NCBI RefSeq assembly: GCF_000422885.1
Contig: NZ_AUGX01000009.1
Location: forward strand, 248,001 to 312,000
Direction of reading: 5' to 3'
DNA length: 64,000 nt
Origin: Ottowia thiooxydans DSM 14619
GTDB taxonomy: Bacteria > Pseudomonadota > Gammaproteobacteria > Burkholderiales > Burkholderiaceae_C
The notes under the pieces are model-generated. The model made no database searches and was not told the DNA's origin. It saw nothing but the letters and a program-made list of their open reading frames with translations. Every line of letters begins with the position of its first letter. Positions within the stretch are counted from its first letter, which is position 1. Positions 1 to 9,010 of this stretch are shown piece after piece. The translations under genes were made by a program, and so were the position numbers.

Positions 1-23
1 ATACCGCACTGGGGAGTCTGAAC

Positions 24-986
24 ATGAAACGTCGTCAATTGTTGTTGGCCACTGCATCCGCTTGCGCGCTGCCTCTGTCCGTACGTGCTCAAGCCTGGCC
101 GGGAAAGACTATCCGCATCGTTGTGCCATTCACGCCAGGTGGCACCACGGATTTCGTCACACGCCTGGTGGCCGTTGAAGCTGCCAAGTCTCTGGGCCAA
201 ACCATTGTGGTGGAGAACAAGCCTGGTGCGGGCACGGTGATCGGTGTCGACAGCGTGGCCAAATCTGCACCAGACGGTTACAGCTTCGTCACGGTGGCCA
301 ATAGCTTCTGCGTGAACGCCACGCTGATCAAGAAGCTGCCTTACGACACACGCAAGGACCTTCGCCCCGTAGCCTTGATGGGTTTGTCGGAACACGTGCT
401 GGCCACTCACCCCGCGAGCGGGCTCAAGACCGTGGCAGACATCGTGGCACAGGCCAAGGCTGGCCAGAAGCTGAGTTATGCCTCGTTCGGAAACGGAACT
501 TCGGCGCACTTGGCCGGAGAAATGCTGAAGACGCAGTTGGGCCTGGACATCGTGCACGTGCCGTACAAAGGGCAAGCGCCTGCGTTGGCTGATCTGCTGG
601 GTGGACAAGTTTCGATGATGTTCGGCAACTGGCCCGAGTTTCGCAACCACGTGCAATCGGGCAAGCTGGTGGCGGTGGGCATGGCGACGGCGCAACGCTC
701 TACCTATGCGCCAAATGTCCCCACTTTGACCGAACAAGGTCTGAAAGTCGAATCCAACTCATGGAATGGCTTGTTGGCGCCAGCCGCTGTGCCGGATGCC
801 ATCGTGCAACGCATGAACGCAGCCGTGATCGCTGCCATGCAGTCGCCCACCCTGGTGGAAGCGTTTCAAAAGGGTGGTATTGCCGCCAAGAGCGGTAGCC
901 CGGCGCAATTCTCGGACTACATCGACAGCGAAATCGTGCGTTACGCCGAAGTCATCAAGAAAGCTGGCATCGCGTCCGAAAGCTGA
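24..986 (+). CDS. Bug-family (TctC-like) periplasmic solute-binding protein
   Basis: Extracytoplasmic receptor of the Bug/TctC family, which binds carboxylates in the periplasm, sometimes with a TctA/TctB permease. An N-terminal Sec signal peptide (basic MKRR, hydrophobic core, likely cleavage after the AQA near residue 24) is followed by the family's first strand and loop (KTIRIVVPFTPGG, about 27-40). The length of 320 aa is normal. A GGGGAG Shine-Dalgarno lies 8 nt before the ATG. No tctA/tctB lies in the window, so this is an orphan receptor, as is common in Burkholderiales. It begins the homoprotocatechuate operon (43 nt to hpaD), so an aromatic or dicarboxylate ligand is plausible; the ligand itself is inference. 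Confidence 0.9.
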   Translation: MKRRQLLLATASACALPLSVRAQAWPGKTIRIVVPFTPGGTTDFVTRLVAVEAAKSLGQTIVVENKPGAGTVIGVDSVAKSAPDGYSFVTVANSFCVNATLIKKLPYDTRKDLRPVALMGLSEHVLATHPASGLKTVADIVAQAKAGQKLSYASFGNGTSAHLAGEMLKTQLGLDIVHVPYKGQAPALADLLGGQVSMMFGNWPEFRNHVQSGKLVAVGMATAQRSTYAPNVPTLTEQGLKVESNSWNGLLAPAAVPDAIVQRMNAAVIAAMQSPTLVEAFQKGGIAAKSGSPAQFSDYIDSEIVRYAEVIKKAGIASES

Positions 987-1028
987 TCGCGCACCACTGA
1001 CCGCTGAACGCCAATAAGGAGACAAACC

Positions 1029-1952
1029 ATGGGCCAACTTGCCCTCGCTGCCAAGGTCACCCATGTGCCCAGTATGTATCTGAGCGAACTGCCGGGCGAT
1101 CGCCATGGCACACGCCAAGATGCCATCAATGGGCACCTCGAAATCAGTCGCCGCTGCCGTGCGCTGGGCGTAGACACCATCGTGGTGTTCGATACACATT
1201 GGTTGGTGAATGCCAACTATCACCTCAATTGCGCGCCGCGGTGGTCAGGCACCTACACCAGCAATGAGCTGCCGCATTTCATCAGCAATATGGAATACGG
1301 TTTCTCAGGCAATCCAGAGTTAGGGCGATTGCTGGCCAGGACGTGTAGCGAGCAGGGCGTGGAAACACTGGCGCACGACGCTACGACCTTGGCGCCGGAA
1401 TACGGCACGTTGGTTCCCATGCGCTACATGAATGCCGACAAGCATTTCAAGGTGATCTCGGTTTCTGCTTTGTGCACCAGCCACTATCTGAACGACAGCG
1501 CCCGCCTCGGCTGGGCCATGCGGGAGGCGGTGGAAAAGCACTATGACGGCAAGGTTGCGTTTCTCGCCAGTGGATCGCTCTCGCACCGCTTCGCGCAGAA
1601 CGGTTTGGCGCCGGAGTTCGCGTTCAAGATCTGGAGCCCCCTGCTTGAGAAGCTGGACGACGAAGTCATCCGCATGTGGAAGAGCGGTGAGTGGAGCGAT
1701 TTCTGCGCCATGTTGCCGGAGTACGCTACCAAAGGTCATGGTGAGGGTTTCATGCACGACACCGCCATGCTGCTGGGCGCACTGGGTTGGTCTGCCTACG
1801 ATGGAAAAGCCGAGGTGGTGACGCCTTACTTTGCAGCTTCAGGCACGGGGCAGATCAATGCCATTTTCCCGGTGACGCCTCAAGACGGCCAGGCCGTGCC
1901 GCAGCCAGAAGCGTCTCGCGCGACCAGCTACCGCTCTTTCTCCAGAATTTGA
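1029..1952 (+). CDS. hpaD: 3,4-dihydroxyphenylacetate (homoprotocatechuate) 2,3-dioxygenase
   Basis: Class III (LigB-fold) extradiol ring-cleavage dioxygenase that opens homoprotocatechuate to 5-carboxymethyl-2-hydroxymuconate semialdehyde in the cytoplasm, using Fe(II) or Mn(II). The N-terminus (AAKVTHVPSMYLSE) is typical of HpaD/HpcB, with metal-ligand candidates His12 and the histidines of DTHWLVNANYH (57 and 65). It is 307 aa, slightly longer than the E. coli enzyme of about 283 aa. A strong AAGGAG site lies 8 nt upstream of the ATG. The next three genes encode later steps of the same pathway, which supports the assignment strongly. Confidence 0.92.
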   Translation: MGQLALAAKVTHVPSMYLSELPGDRHGTRQDAINGHLEISRRCRALGVDTIVVFDTHWLVNANYHLNCAPRWSGTYTSNELPHFISNMEYGFSGNPELGRLLARTCSEQGVETLAHDATTLAPEYGTLVPMRYMNADKHFKVISVSALCTSHYLNDSARLGWAMREAVEKHYDGKVAFLASGSLSHRFAQNGLAPEFAFKIWSPLLEKLDDEVIRMWKSGEWSDFCAMLPEYATKGHGEGFMHDTAMLLGALGWSAYDGKAEVVTPYFAASGTGQINAIFPVTPQDGQAVPQPEASRATSYRSFSRI

Positions 1953-1969
1953 AGCCCACGGATATTGTT

Positions 1970-2401
1970 ATGCCCCATCTTGTTGTTCTCTACACCGGCA
2001 ACCTCGACAAGCTCACTGATATGAGTTTGCTATGCCGCAGCCTTGCTGACGCCATGCTCACCGTGAGGGACGAAGCGGGCGCCCAGGTTTTCCCCACAGG
2101 TGGCACACGAGTGCTGGCCTACCCAGCGCCCTATTACGCAGTGGCCGATGGCGGAGCTGCCGGCAAGGCCGCGGGAGGTGATGGGGACTATGCCTTCATC
2201 TACCTGAATCTGCGCATGGCGCGGGGGCGCAGCGCCGCCACGCAGCAGCGGGCCGGGGAGGCTTTGCTGGCTGCAGCGCGCGAGTGCATAGACCCCATCA
2301 TGAAGCATCAGCATATTGGACTGACCGTCAACGTAGACGAAGGTGCGGAGGTGTTTGACGCCAAACACAGCACGCTACACCCCCTGTTCAAGAAGCCCTG
2401 A
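1970..2401 (+). CDS. hpaF: 5-carboxymethyl-2-hydroxymuconate delta-isomerase
   Basis: Tautomerase-superfamily isomerase that converts 5-carboxymethyl-2-hydroxymuconate to its 2-oxo isomer in homoprotocatechuate degradation. An open frame extends upstream to 1787, but ATG 1970 is chosen because it yields MPHLVV. Removal of Met exposes Pro1, the catalytic general base of this family, and the resulting 143 aa is near the family length of about 125-130 aa. The gene starts 17 nt after hpaD and ends 3 nt before hpaH, so translation is probably coupled. The GLTVNVDEGAEVFDAKHSTLH tail region fits the family's C-terminus. Confidence 0.85.
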   Translation: MPHLVVLYTGNLDKLTDMSLLCRSLADAMLTVRDEAGAQVFPTGGTRVLAYPAPYYAVADGGAAGKAAGGDGDYAFIYLNLRMARGRSAATQQRAGEALLAAARECIDPIMKHQHIGLTVNVDEGAEVFDAKHSTLHPLFKKP

Positions 2402-2404
2402 ACC

Positions 2405-3220
2405 ATGCTGAACCCTGAACAAATCAAGCAACTGGCCCGTGAGTTGCACGAGTCCGAGAAGACACGCGTGCAGGTGGAGCACTTTTCCAAGCGTTTTCCT
2501 GAGATGGCCGTGGAAGACGGTTATCGCATCGGCCGTGCGTGGGTAGCGCTTCAACTGGCCGAAGGGCGCAAGGTGATAGGGCACAAGATTGGCCTGACCT
2601 CGCGCGCCATGCAGATCAGCAGCCAAATCGACGAGCCTGACTACGGCACCTTGCTGGACAGCATGCTCTACACCGCCCCGCCCGGCCAGGTGCTTGAGAT
2701 TCCCACTAACCGCTTCATCGCGCCGCGGGTGGAGGTGGAACTGGCCTTCGTGCTGAAATCGCCTTTGAAAGGCCCGAACGTAGATGTGGAGCAGGTGCTG
2801 GAAGCCACGGAATACGTCACCCCGGCTATCGAAATCATCGATTCGCGCATTGAGCAGTTTGATCGCCACACCAAAGCGATGCGCAAGGTCTACGACACCA
2901 TCAGTGACAACGCCGCTAACGCCGCCATCGTGGTTGGTGCCAGCCGCGTGCACCCGATGTCCGTAGACCTACCCTGGGTGGGCTCCATTCTTCGCCTTAA
3001 TGGCACGGTGGAAGAGACCGGCTTGGCCGCGGGCGTGCAGGGGCATCCGGCAGTGGGTATTGCCTGGCTGGCCAACAAGCTGGCGCCTTGGGGAGAGTCG
3101 CTGCAGCCGGGGCAGATTGTCTTGGCAGGCTCCTTCACGCGTCCCGTGGCCGCGCAAGCGGGCGACTTGTTCGAGGCGGATTACGGCCCGCTCGGCATGC
3201 TGGCATTCAAGTTCATTTGA
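2405..3220 (+). CDS. hpaH: 2-oxo-hept-3-ene-1,7-dioate hydratase
   Basis: Member of the fumarylacetoacetase/2-oxopentenoate hydratase superfamily that hydrates 2-oxohept-3-enedioate to 4-hydroxy-2-oxoheptanedioate. The 271 aa match HpaH/HpcG in length. Visible hallmarks are the [11 protein letters not shown] segment (about 58-68) and the metal-binding acidic pair in [11 protein letters not shown] (about 102-112), followed by [15 protein letters not shown]. It sits 3 nt after hpaF and 9 nt before hpaI. The decarboxylase/isomerase HpaG and the dehydrogenase HpaE that supply its substrate are not in the window and may lie upstream. Confidence 0.9.
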   Translation: MLNPEQIKQLARELHESEKTRVQVEHFSKRFPEMAVEDGYRIGRAWVALQLAEGRKVIGHKIGLTSRAMQISSQIDEPDYGTLLDSMLYTAPPGQVLEIPTNRFIAPRVEVELAFVLKSPLKGPNVDVEQVLEATEYVTPAIEIIDSRIEQFDRHTKAMRKVYDTISDNAANAAIVVGASRVHPMSVDLPWVGSILRLNGTVEETGLAAGVQGHPAVGIAWLANKLAPWGESLQPGQIVLAGSFTRPVAAQAGDLFEADYGPLGMLAFKFI

Positions 3221-3229
3221 AGGACAACA

Positions 3230-4036
3230 ATGGAAACGCCTCTTAATCCTTTCAAGCAAGCCTTATTGGAAAAGCGCCAACAAATTGGCTTCTGGCTCAA
3301 CGTACCCAACACCACCACGGCAGAGATCTGTGCCGGTGCGGGGTTTGACTGGTTGCTCATTGATGGCGAGCACACTACGCATAGCTTGCAAACCATCTTG
3401 CACCAGTTGCAAACCATTGCCGCCTACCCAGGCACGCACCCCATCGCGCGCATGCCCATGGGACACGGCCACGTAGGTGAAATGCTGATCAAACAGTACC
3501 TTGATCTGGGGGTGCAAACCCTGTTGGTGCCCATGGTCGATACGGCTGAGCAGGCCCAGGCTATCGTGCGTGCCGCGCGCTATCCAGGCCCTGATGGCTC
3601 AGGCGGCATCAGAGGGGTGGCTGGCGGGCGGGCGGCGCGTTGGGGCCGGTATCCGCGCCATGTGCACGAAGCCAACGACCGTGTGTGTATTCTGGTGCAG
3701 GCAGAGTCACGCACCTCTATCGACAACCTGGAGGCTATTGCCGCGGTGGATGGCGTAGACGGTGTCTTCATTGGCCCCGCCGATCTTTCTGCTTCCATGG
3801 GTCATCGAGGCAACGCAGCGCACCCTGAAATGCAGGCCATCATGGAAGATGCCATCCGCCGCATCGTACGCGCTGGCAAGGCCGCCGGCATCCTGACGCC
3901 TGACGAGGCTGCGGCACGCCGTTATATTGAGTGGGGCGCCACCTTCGTGGCCGTGGGGATAGATACATTGAGCCTGGCGCGCGAGACCCAGCGTCTGGCG
4001 AGCGCCTTCGCATCTAGCGCAAAGGTAGCGCCATGA
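3230..4036 (+). CDS. hpaI: 4-hydroxy-2-oxoheptanedioate aldolase
   Basis: HpcH/HpaI class II pyruvate aldolase that cleaves 4-hydroxy-2-oxoheptanedioate to pyruvate and succinate semialdehyde. The family's base histidine is visible in IDGEHTTHS (His48). The metal-binding glutamate lies in VQAES, and the aspartate in GVFIGPADLSASMGH. The TIM-barrel length of 268 aa is normal. The ATG follows hpaH by 9 nt with AAGGACAA upstream. The TGA stop overlaps the ATG of the next gene by 4 nt (ATGA), so the two are translationally coupled. Confidence 0.9.
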   Translation: METPLNPFKQALLEKRQQIGFWLNVPNTTTAEICAGAGFDWLLIDGEHTTHSLQTILHQLQTIAAYPGTHPIARMPMGHGHVGEMLIKQYLDLGVQTLLVPMVDTAEQAQAIVRAARYPGPDGSGGIRGVAGGRAARWGRYPRHVHEANDRVCILVQAESRTSIDNLEAIAAVDGVDGVFIGPADLSASMGHRGNAAHPEMQAIMEDAIRRIVRAGKAAGILTPDEAAARRYIEWGATFVAVGIDTLSLARETQRLASAFASSAKVAP

Positions 4037-4785
4037 ACGAGCAAGAATGGCAGGCGCGGCAGCAACTGGCTGCCTGCTACCGGATCTTCGCCATGCTCGG
4101 CTGGACGGAATTGATCTACAACCACATCACGCTGCGCCTGCCTGATGAGGCGACGGGTGGAGAAAATCAATTCCTGATCAACCCCTTTGGCCTGCACTAC
4201 ACGGAGGTCACCGCCAGCAACCTGGTGAAGGTCAACCTGGCGGGGGAGATTTTGGATGGGTCGGCTTACCCCATCAATCCTGCCGGCTACACGCTGCACA
4301 GCACTATCCATGGCGGAATAGAAGGCGCGCATTGCGTGATGCACACGCACACTACGGCCGGGGTAGCCGTGGCTTGCATGAAGGAAGGCCTGCAGCAAAC
4401 CAATTTCTACAGCGCGCAACTGCACGGCATGCTGGCGTATCACGCCTTCGAAGGCATTACTGTGCACGCTGAAGAAGGCCCGCGCGTGCTCGCGAGCATT
4501 GGAGACAAGCGTGCGGTGATCCTGCGCAATCACGGGCTGCTGGCTTTAGGAGAGACGTTGCCACAGACCTTCGCCATTCTCTGGACTTTGCAGCGTGCCT
4601 GCGAGATCCAGTTTGCGGCCTTCAGCATGGGTGGCGCACAGGCGGTGATTCCCGTTTCAGAAGCCATTGCGGCCAACTGCACACGAGATGCCCTGCAGTT
4701 TGATCCCAAGCATGGGGCAGGGCGCGATGTATGGAACGCGATGGTGCGGCAACTGGATCGGATGGATGAGAGCTATAAACGCTGA
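4033..4785 (+). CDS. class II aldolase/adducin-family protein
   Basis: Zinc-dependent class II aldolase/adducin fold protein of 250 aa (relatives include L-fuculose-phosphate aldolase and ulose epimerases). Zinc ligands are visible as HTHTTAG (about residues 103-109) and the second histidine site near RNHGLLALGE. The substrate cannot be read from the sequence. It overlaps hpaI by 4 nt and abuts the PanE-like gene with no spacer, so it is co-transcribed with the homoprotocatechuate genes. It might process a sugar-acid-like or 4-hydroxy-2-oxo acid product, or belong to a side pathway shared with the next gene; this is inference. Confidence 0.85.
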   Translation: MNEQEWQARQQLAACYRIFAMLGWTELIYNHITLRLPDEATGGENQFLINPFGLHYTEVTASNLVKVNLAGEILDGSAYPINPAGYTLHSTIHGGIEGAHCVMHTHTTAGVAVACMKEGLQQTNFYSAQLHGMLAYHAFEGITVHAEEGPRVLASIGDKRAVILRNHGLLALGETLPQTFAILWTLQRACEIQFAAFSMGGAQAVIPVSEAIAANCTRDALQFDPKHGAGRDVWNAMVRQLDRMDESYKR

Positions 4786-5787
4786 ATGTTCAAAAAAATA
4801 GCAATATATGGTGCCGGCGCCATTGGTGGCTGGTTGGGCGCGGGTTTGGCGGCACAAGGCGCGGAGCTCAGTGTGGTGGCGAGAGGCGCCACGCTGGAGG
4901 CCCTGAGTCAGTATGGCTTGCGTTTGCGGGGTCAGGGCGCCGATGGGGTGGAGCTGGAAACCACTTGTGCGGTACGCGCCAGTGAAGACCCCTCCGCTCT
5001 GGGTGTGCAAGACCTGGTGATCGTGTCCGTCAAGGCCCCGGGGATGGCGGATGTGGCGAGCCGCATCGCGCCCTTGCTGGGGCCGGAAACGGTGGTGCTC
5101 ACGGCCATGAACGGAGTGCCTTGGTGGTTCCTGCAAGGCTTTGGCGGTGAGGCACAAGGCCAGACGTTGCAGTCGGTTGATCCCGGCGCCGTTATTGAGC
5201 GAGCCATTGCGCCGTCACATGTGGTGGGCTGTGTCGTGCATGCCAGTTGCTCGGTCGATGCACCTGGTGTGATACGGCATCACTTCGGGAAAGGCTTGAT
5301 CATTGGCGAGCCAGCAGGGGGAGAAAGCCCTCGGGTACGCGCATTGGCCGAACTCTTGAAGCAGGGAGGCTTTGATTGCACCGTGTCCCCGCAGATTCAG
5401 AGAGACATCTGGTTCAAGCTCTGGGGCAACATGACCATCAACCCCATTAGCGCCTTCACCGGGGCTACTGCGGATCGCATCATGGATGATGAACTGGTGC
5501 GTTCCTTTGTCAGCGCCGTGATGCTGGAAGCCCGCGAGATTGGCGGGAAGATAGGCATCCACATTACCCAGGAGCCCGAAGACCGCCATGTGGTGACACG
5601 CAAGCTGGGTGCCTTCACCCCTTCCATGTTGCAGGATGTGCGTGCTGGCAAAGCGGTAGAGATCGACGCACTGGTTTCAGCGGTGCGCGAGCTCGGCCAG
5701 ATCACCAAGGTGCCTACGCCTTTCACAGACGCGTTGCTGGGGCTGGCTCGCCTGCACGCCCGTGTGCATGGCCTGTATCCCGGGTAA
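4786..5787 (+). CDS. 2-dehydropantoate 2-reductase-family oxidoreductase
   Basis: PanE/ApbA-family NAD(P)H-dependent 2-oxoacid reductase, 333 aa. A Rossmann GxGxxG is at residues 7-12 (YGAGAIGGWLG), and the KLWGNMTINP motif carrying the family's catalytic lysine lies near residue 203. Its ATG directly follows the previous stop codon. True ketopantoate reductases are usually single genes of about 300 aa. Placement inside an aromatic operon beside a class II aldolase suggests reduction of another 2-oxo acid rather than pantothenate synthesis, although panE function cannot be excluded. Confidence 0.85.
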   Translation: MFKKIAIYGAGAIGGWLGAGLAAQGAELSVVARGATLEALSQYGLRLRGQGADGVELETTCAVRASEDPSALGVQDLVIVSVKAPGMADVASRIAPLLGPETVVLTAMNGVPWWFLQGFGGEAQGQTLQSVDPGAVIERAIAPSHVVGCVVHASCSVDAPGVIRHHFGKGLIIGEPAGGESPRVRALAELLKQGGFDCTVSPQIQRDIWFKLWGNMTINPISAFTGATADRIMDDELVRSFVSAVMLEAREIGGKIGIHITQEPEDRHVVTRKLGAFTPSMLQDVRAGKAVEIDALVSAVRELGQITKVPTPFTDALLGLARLHARVHGLYPG

Positions 5788-5793
5788 GTGTGA

Positions 5794-6699
5794 ATGAGCG
5801 GCACCACTCGCGCGCTTAGCGGCACCGCGTTTATTACGCTGCTCTCCATTGCTCTGCTGATGGCGGCCAATCATGTGGCTGCCAGGATGGCATTCGATCA
5901 TGGTGTGGACGTGGCCACCGCCGTGGCTGTTCGCTGCTTCGCCACGGCGTTGGTAGTGGGTGCATTGCTTGTAGTGCAGCGCGTCACCGTCAAATTGAAT
6001 GCCCGCCAGAGAAAGGGATTGCTCTTTATTGGCTTGCTGATTGCAGTTCAAAGTTTGTGCCTGTATTCGGCTGTGGCGCGGTTGCCGGTGGTGTTGGCCC
6101 TGTTGGCCTTCAATAGCTACCCCTTATGGACCGCGCTGTGGGCTCGTCTTTTCTATCAGCATCAGCCCGAACGTGCGTTGCTTCTAGCCATGCCTGCCAT
6201 CTTGATCGGTTTGGTGCTGGCGCTGGATGTATTTGGGAAAGCATCCGGGTTGGGGGCCGCTGGCCAGTGGCGTGAAATTGGCGCTGGAGTGGCATTCGCC
6301 CTTGGAGCGGCCGCCACCTTTGGCCTGGCTTTGGTGCTGACGCAGCATGAAGCAGGCGGCCTCGATGGCCGGTTACGCACTTTCTCTACCATGTCCATCG
6401 TGAGCGTGCTGGCAGTGTGCGGTGTGCTGTGGCAGGGCGGGCCACACCTTCCGACTGCACCGGCGGGATGGTGGGGTTTGGCACTTTTAACGCTGCTCTA
6501 CGGCAGTGGCATCACCATTCTTTTTACCGTGCTTCCGCGCCTGGGTGTAGTGGGTAACTCGGCCATCATGAATGTGGAGCCCGTTTTTTCGCTGGTGTTG
6601 GCCTGGCTGATTCTGGGGCAGGCTATTTCGCCGGTGCAGGTGCTGGGGGCGTTGATTGTTGTTGGGGCGGTGATGTGGCTGGGAATGAGAAGGCGCTGA
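5794..6699 (+). CDS. EamA/DMT-family inner-membrane transporter
   Basis: Drug/metabolite transporter of about ten predicted membrane helices arranged as two EamA repeats (301 aa). The first repeat runs through LLMAANHVAARMAFDH and the second ends with PVFSLVLAWLILGQAISPVQVLGA, the typical closing motif. It begins 6 nt after the PanE-like gene and is the last gene of the 1-6.7 kb operon. Direction and substrate are unknown. In this context it may export an organic acid or a pathway overflow product. Confidence 0.85.
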   Translation: MSGTTRALSGTAFITLLSIALLMAANHVAARMAFDHGVDVATAVAVRCFATALVVGALLVVQRVTVKLNARQRKGLLFIGLLIAVQSLCLYSAVARLPVVLALLAFNSYPLWTALWARLFYQHQPERALLLAMPAILIGLVLALDVFGKASGLGAAGQWREIGAGVAFALGAAATFGLALVLTQHEAGGLDGRLRTFSTMSIVSVLAVCGVLWQGGPHLPTAPAGWWGLALLTLLYGSGITILFTVLPRLGVVGNSAIMNVEPVFSLVLAWLILGQAISPVQVLGALIVVGAVMWLGMRRR

Positions 6700-6782
6700 G
6701 GGGTCAGCCGTGCCCCAAGTCCGATAGCCGCCTGAAGTAGCGCAAAATCCGGCCTGAGCCAGCCTGTAATACGATCCAGCCC

Positions 6783-7601
6783 ATGACTTCATTATCTGCC
6801 CCTGATTCCGACGGAAACTCCCCCGAGGACGACGCTACCCTCGTGATCATCGAAGCGCTTGACGAAGTGCTTGGCGAATTGAGCGAGCATCACGAATCCA
6901 TCCCGATGTGGGAGTTTTGTGATGGCGCCATCACGGCGTTGCTATGTACCCGCCGGCAGATACCTGAAAACGAGTATCTCTCCGTTATTTTGAGCCTGAA
7001 TGCAGACGAGTTGAACGCAGCCACCGGCTTTGCCAGCGAAGCGCAGCGCACGCGTTTTCAGATGAACTGGCTGGCGCGAGAAGCACAGATCCGCGCGTCG
7101 CTGGATGCCCCGGTAGAAGCGCTCGATGATCCACGCGCGCTCGATCCTGTGGTGATGGACATGCGTGGCATGGTGGCCGCTCAACCACTTGAGGACGCCT
7201 CACCAGAGGAGGAGAACGAAGAGCCGTTGGCCGCGTTCGCCTACCCTTGGGCGCAAGGCTTTATGGCTGTCGTCGAAACCTGGGATCAGGAGTGGGAACC
7301 CCCACGCGACAAGGCCATTGCTTCCGATATGGCCGATGCGCTGGATTGCATCCGTGCGCTGTGCTCGGATGACACCGCCGAACCCGCGCTCAATCTCTTC
7401 GAGGAAGAGGGCCCACCGAGCGTGAGTGAGGAACGCATGGAGCAATTCGGCGAAGCTTTGTGGGCGGTCTATGACCTCTACGCCATCGCGAAAAGCCTGG
7501 GCCCCCGCGTCGATCCCATACGCAATGATGCCAAGGTGGGGCGCAACGACCCGTGTTCTTGCGGAAGCGGAAAGAAATTCAAGAAGTGCTGTGGCGCGTA
7601 G
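6783..7601 (+). CDS. UPF0149-family protein with C-terminal SEC-C zinc motif
   Basis: A 272-aa cytoplasmic protein of the YecA/UPF0149 type. Residues about 20-230 carry the acidic helical UPF0149 domain. The extreme C-terminus is a SEC-C zinc-binding motif ([14 protein letters not shown]), the same module as at the end of SecA. Relatives in E. coli bind ribosomes or SecA, but the exact role here is not known. It has its own 83-nt leader after the transporter gene and no clear operon partner. The assignment is firm for domains and weak for function. Confidence 0.88.
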   Translation: MTSLSAPDSDGNSPEDDATLVIIEALDEVLGELSEHHESIPMWEFCDGAITALLCTRRQIPENEYLSVILSLNADELNAATGFASEAQRTRFQMNWLAREAQIRASLDAPVEALDDPRALDPVVMDMRGMVAAQPLEDASPEEENEEPLAAFAYPWAQGFMAVVETWDQEWEPPRDKAIASDMADALDCIRALCSDDTAEPALNLFEEEGPPSVSEERMEQFGEALWAVYDLYAIAKSLGPRVDPIRNDAKVGRNDPCSCGSGKKFKKCCGA

Positions 7602-7660
7602 CGGTTTTTGACGGCTCTTTCGGACATGCCGGACTCATTCACGCCTTCTGAGCGCTAGAC

Positions 7661-8908
7661 ATGGTCCTGAACCTCGTCTGGCTCGGCTTTTTCCTCAGCG
7701 CCTTTATCGTGGCGCTGATTCAACTGGCGCTCGGTGATCTGACGGTATTGCCCCGGCTGCTCACCGCCATGTTCGAATCTGCCAAGACGGGTTTCGAGAT
7801 CTCCATCGGCCTGGTCGGCATCATGGCGATGTGGCTGGGCTTCATGAAGATAGGAGAGCGCGCAGGCATGATCGATGCGTTCGCGCGCGGCGTGAATCCT
7901 GTCTTCCGCCACCTGTTTCCCGGCATTCCGCCCAGGCATCCGGCCCAAGGCGCGATGACCATGAACATCAGCGCCAATCTGCTTGGCCTGGACAACGCCG
8001 CCACTCCGCTGGGTCTGAAAGCCATGCAGGAGCTGCAGACGCTCAACCCCAAGCCTGACACCGCCACCAACGCGCAGATCATGTTCCTGGTGCTGAACAC
8101 CGCCGGGTTGACGCTGATCCCCACATCGGTCATTGCCATCCGTCAGACCATGGCCGTCAAGCAGGGGCTGGTGAACTTCAATGCAGCTGACATTTTTCTG
8201 CCGACTTTGCTGGCCACCGGGTGTTCATTTCTCTCTGCTCTGATTGCGGTCGCGGTGGTGCAGCGTCTGCCCTTGTGGCGAGCGGGTTTGTTGTTACCGC
8301 TGCTTGCTTTCACGGTGCCCGTCATTGGCCTCGTGATGTGGTTAAGCCGTTTTCCTCCTGATCAGGCGGCGCAGTGGATGGGGGTCATTGGCGCGGGCTT
8401 CATATTTTCCGTAGTGGTGCTGTTCTTGATCGGCGGCATGGTTCGGCGCGTCAACGTATATGAGACTTTCATAGAAGGCGCCAAAGAGGGCTTTGGCGTC
8501 GCGGTGCAAATCATCCCCTACCTGGTCGCCATGCTCGTGGCGATTGCAGTGTTCCGCGCTGCAGGCTTGATGGAGCTGCTGATGAATGCCATTGCCTCCG
8601 GCGTGGCTGCACTAGGCCTTCCCACAGATTTTCTACCTGCTTTGCCCGTAGGCCTGATGAAGATTCTTTCCGGCTCCGGCGCACGCGGATTGATGGTGGA
8701 CGTGATGCAGACCTACGGCGTTGATTCTTTCCCTGCCAAACTCGCCGCCATTATTCAGGGCTCGACGGAGACCACGTTTTACGTGCTCGCCGTGTACTTC
8801 GGCAGCGTGGGCGTGAAGAACACACGCCATGCGCTGCCATGTGCGCTGTTTGCTGACTTGGTTGGCCTGGTGGCCGCAGTGATGGTGGCCTACGCATTCT
8901 TCAAGTAG
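7661..8908 (+). CDS. nucleoside-recognition (Gate) domain membrane protein, SpmA/SpmB-like fusion
   Basis: A 415-aa polytopic membrane protein with two Gate (nucleoside recognition) domains. The N-terminal half resembles spore maturation protein SpmA (FEISIGLVGIMAMWLGFMK and the MNISANLLGLDNAATPLG motif). The C-terminal half resembles SpmB (PYLVAMLVAIAVFRAAG, GSTETTFYVLAVYFGSVG). Fused forms of this type occur widely in non-sporulating proteobacteria, where the function is undetermined. The ATG at 7661 starts directly in the first hydrophobic helix. A possible hairpin terminator follows the stop codon. Confidence 0.85.
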   Translation: MVLNLVWLGFFLSAFIVALIQLALGDLTVLPRLLTAMFESAKTGFEISIGLVGIMAMWLGFMKIGERAGMIDAFARGVNPVFRHLFPGIPPRHPAQGAMTMNISANLLGLDNAATPLGLKAMQELQTLNPKPDTATNAQIMFLVLNTAGLTLIPTSVIAIRQTMAVKQGLVNFNAADIFLPTLLATGCSFLSALIAVAVVQRLPLWRAGLLLPLLAFTVPVIGLVMWLSRFPPDQAAQWMGVIGAGFIFSVVVLFLIGGMVRRVNVYETFIEGAKEGFGVAVQIIPYLVAMLVAIAVFRAAGLMELLMNAIASGVAALGLPTDFLPALPVGLMKILSGSGARGLMVDVMQTYGVDSFPAKLAAIIQGSTETTFYVLAVYFGSVGVKNTRHALPCALFADLVGLVAAVMVAYAFFK

Positions 8909-8936
8909 GGCGAGAGAAGCGTTACCTTCGCCCTTT
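8908..8936 (+). terminator. possible intrinsic terminator after the SpmA/B-like gene
   Basis: A GGGCGA / TCGCCC stem of 6 bp with a 14-nt loop begins at the stop codon and is followed by the short run TTTC. The stem is modest and the T-tract weak, so it may be an mRNA 3'-end hairpin only. Confidence 0.4.
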
Positions 8937-9010
8937 CAAAGTCTTCCCAGCTGGCGTGTCATGGTCGTTAAAATTTGTCTTTCCCAATGGGAAAAGACTA
9001 GCCACTCGAA

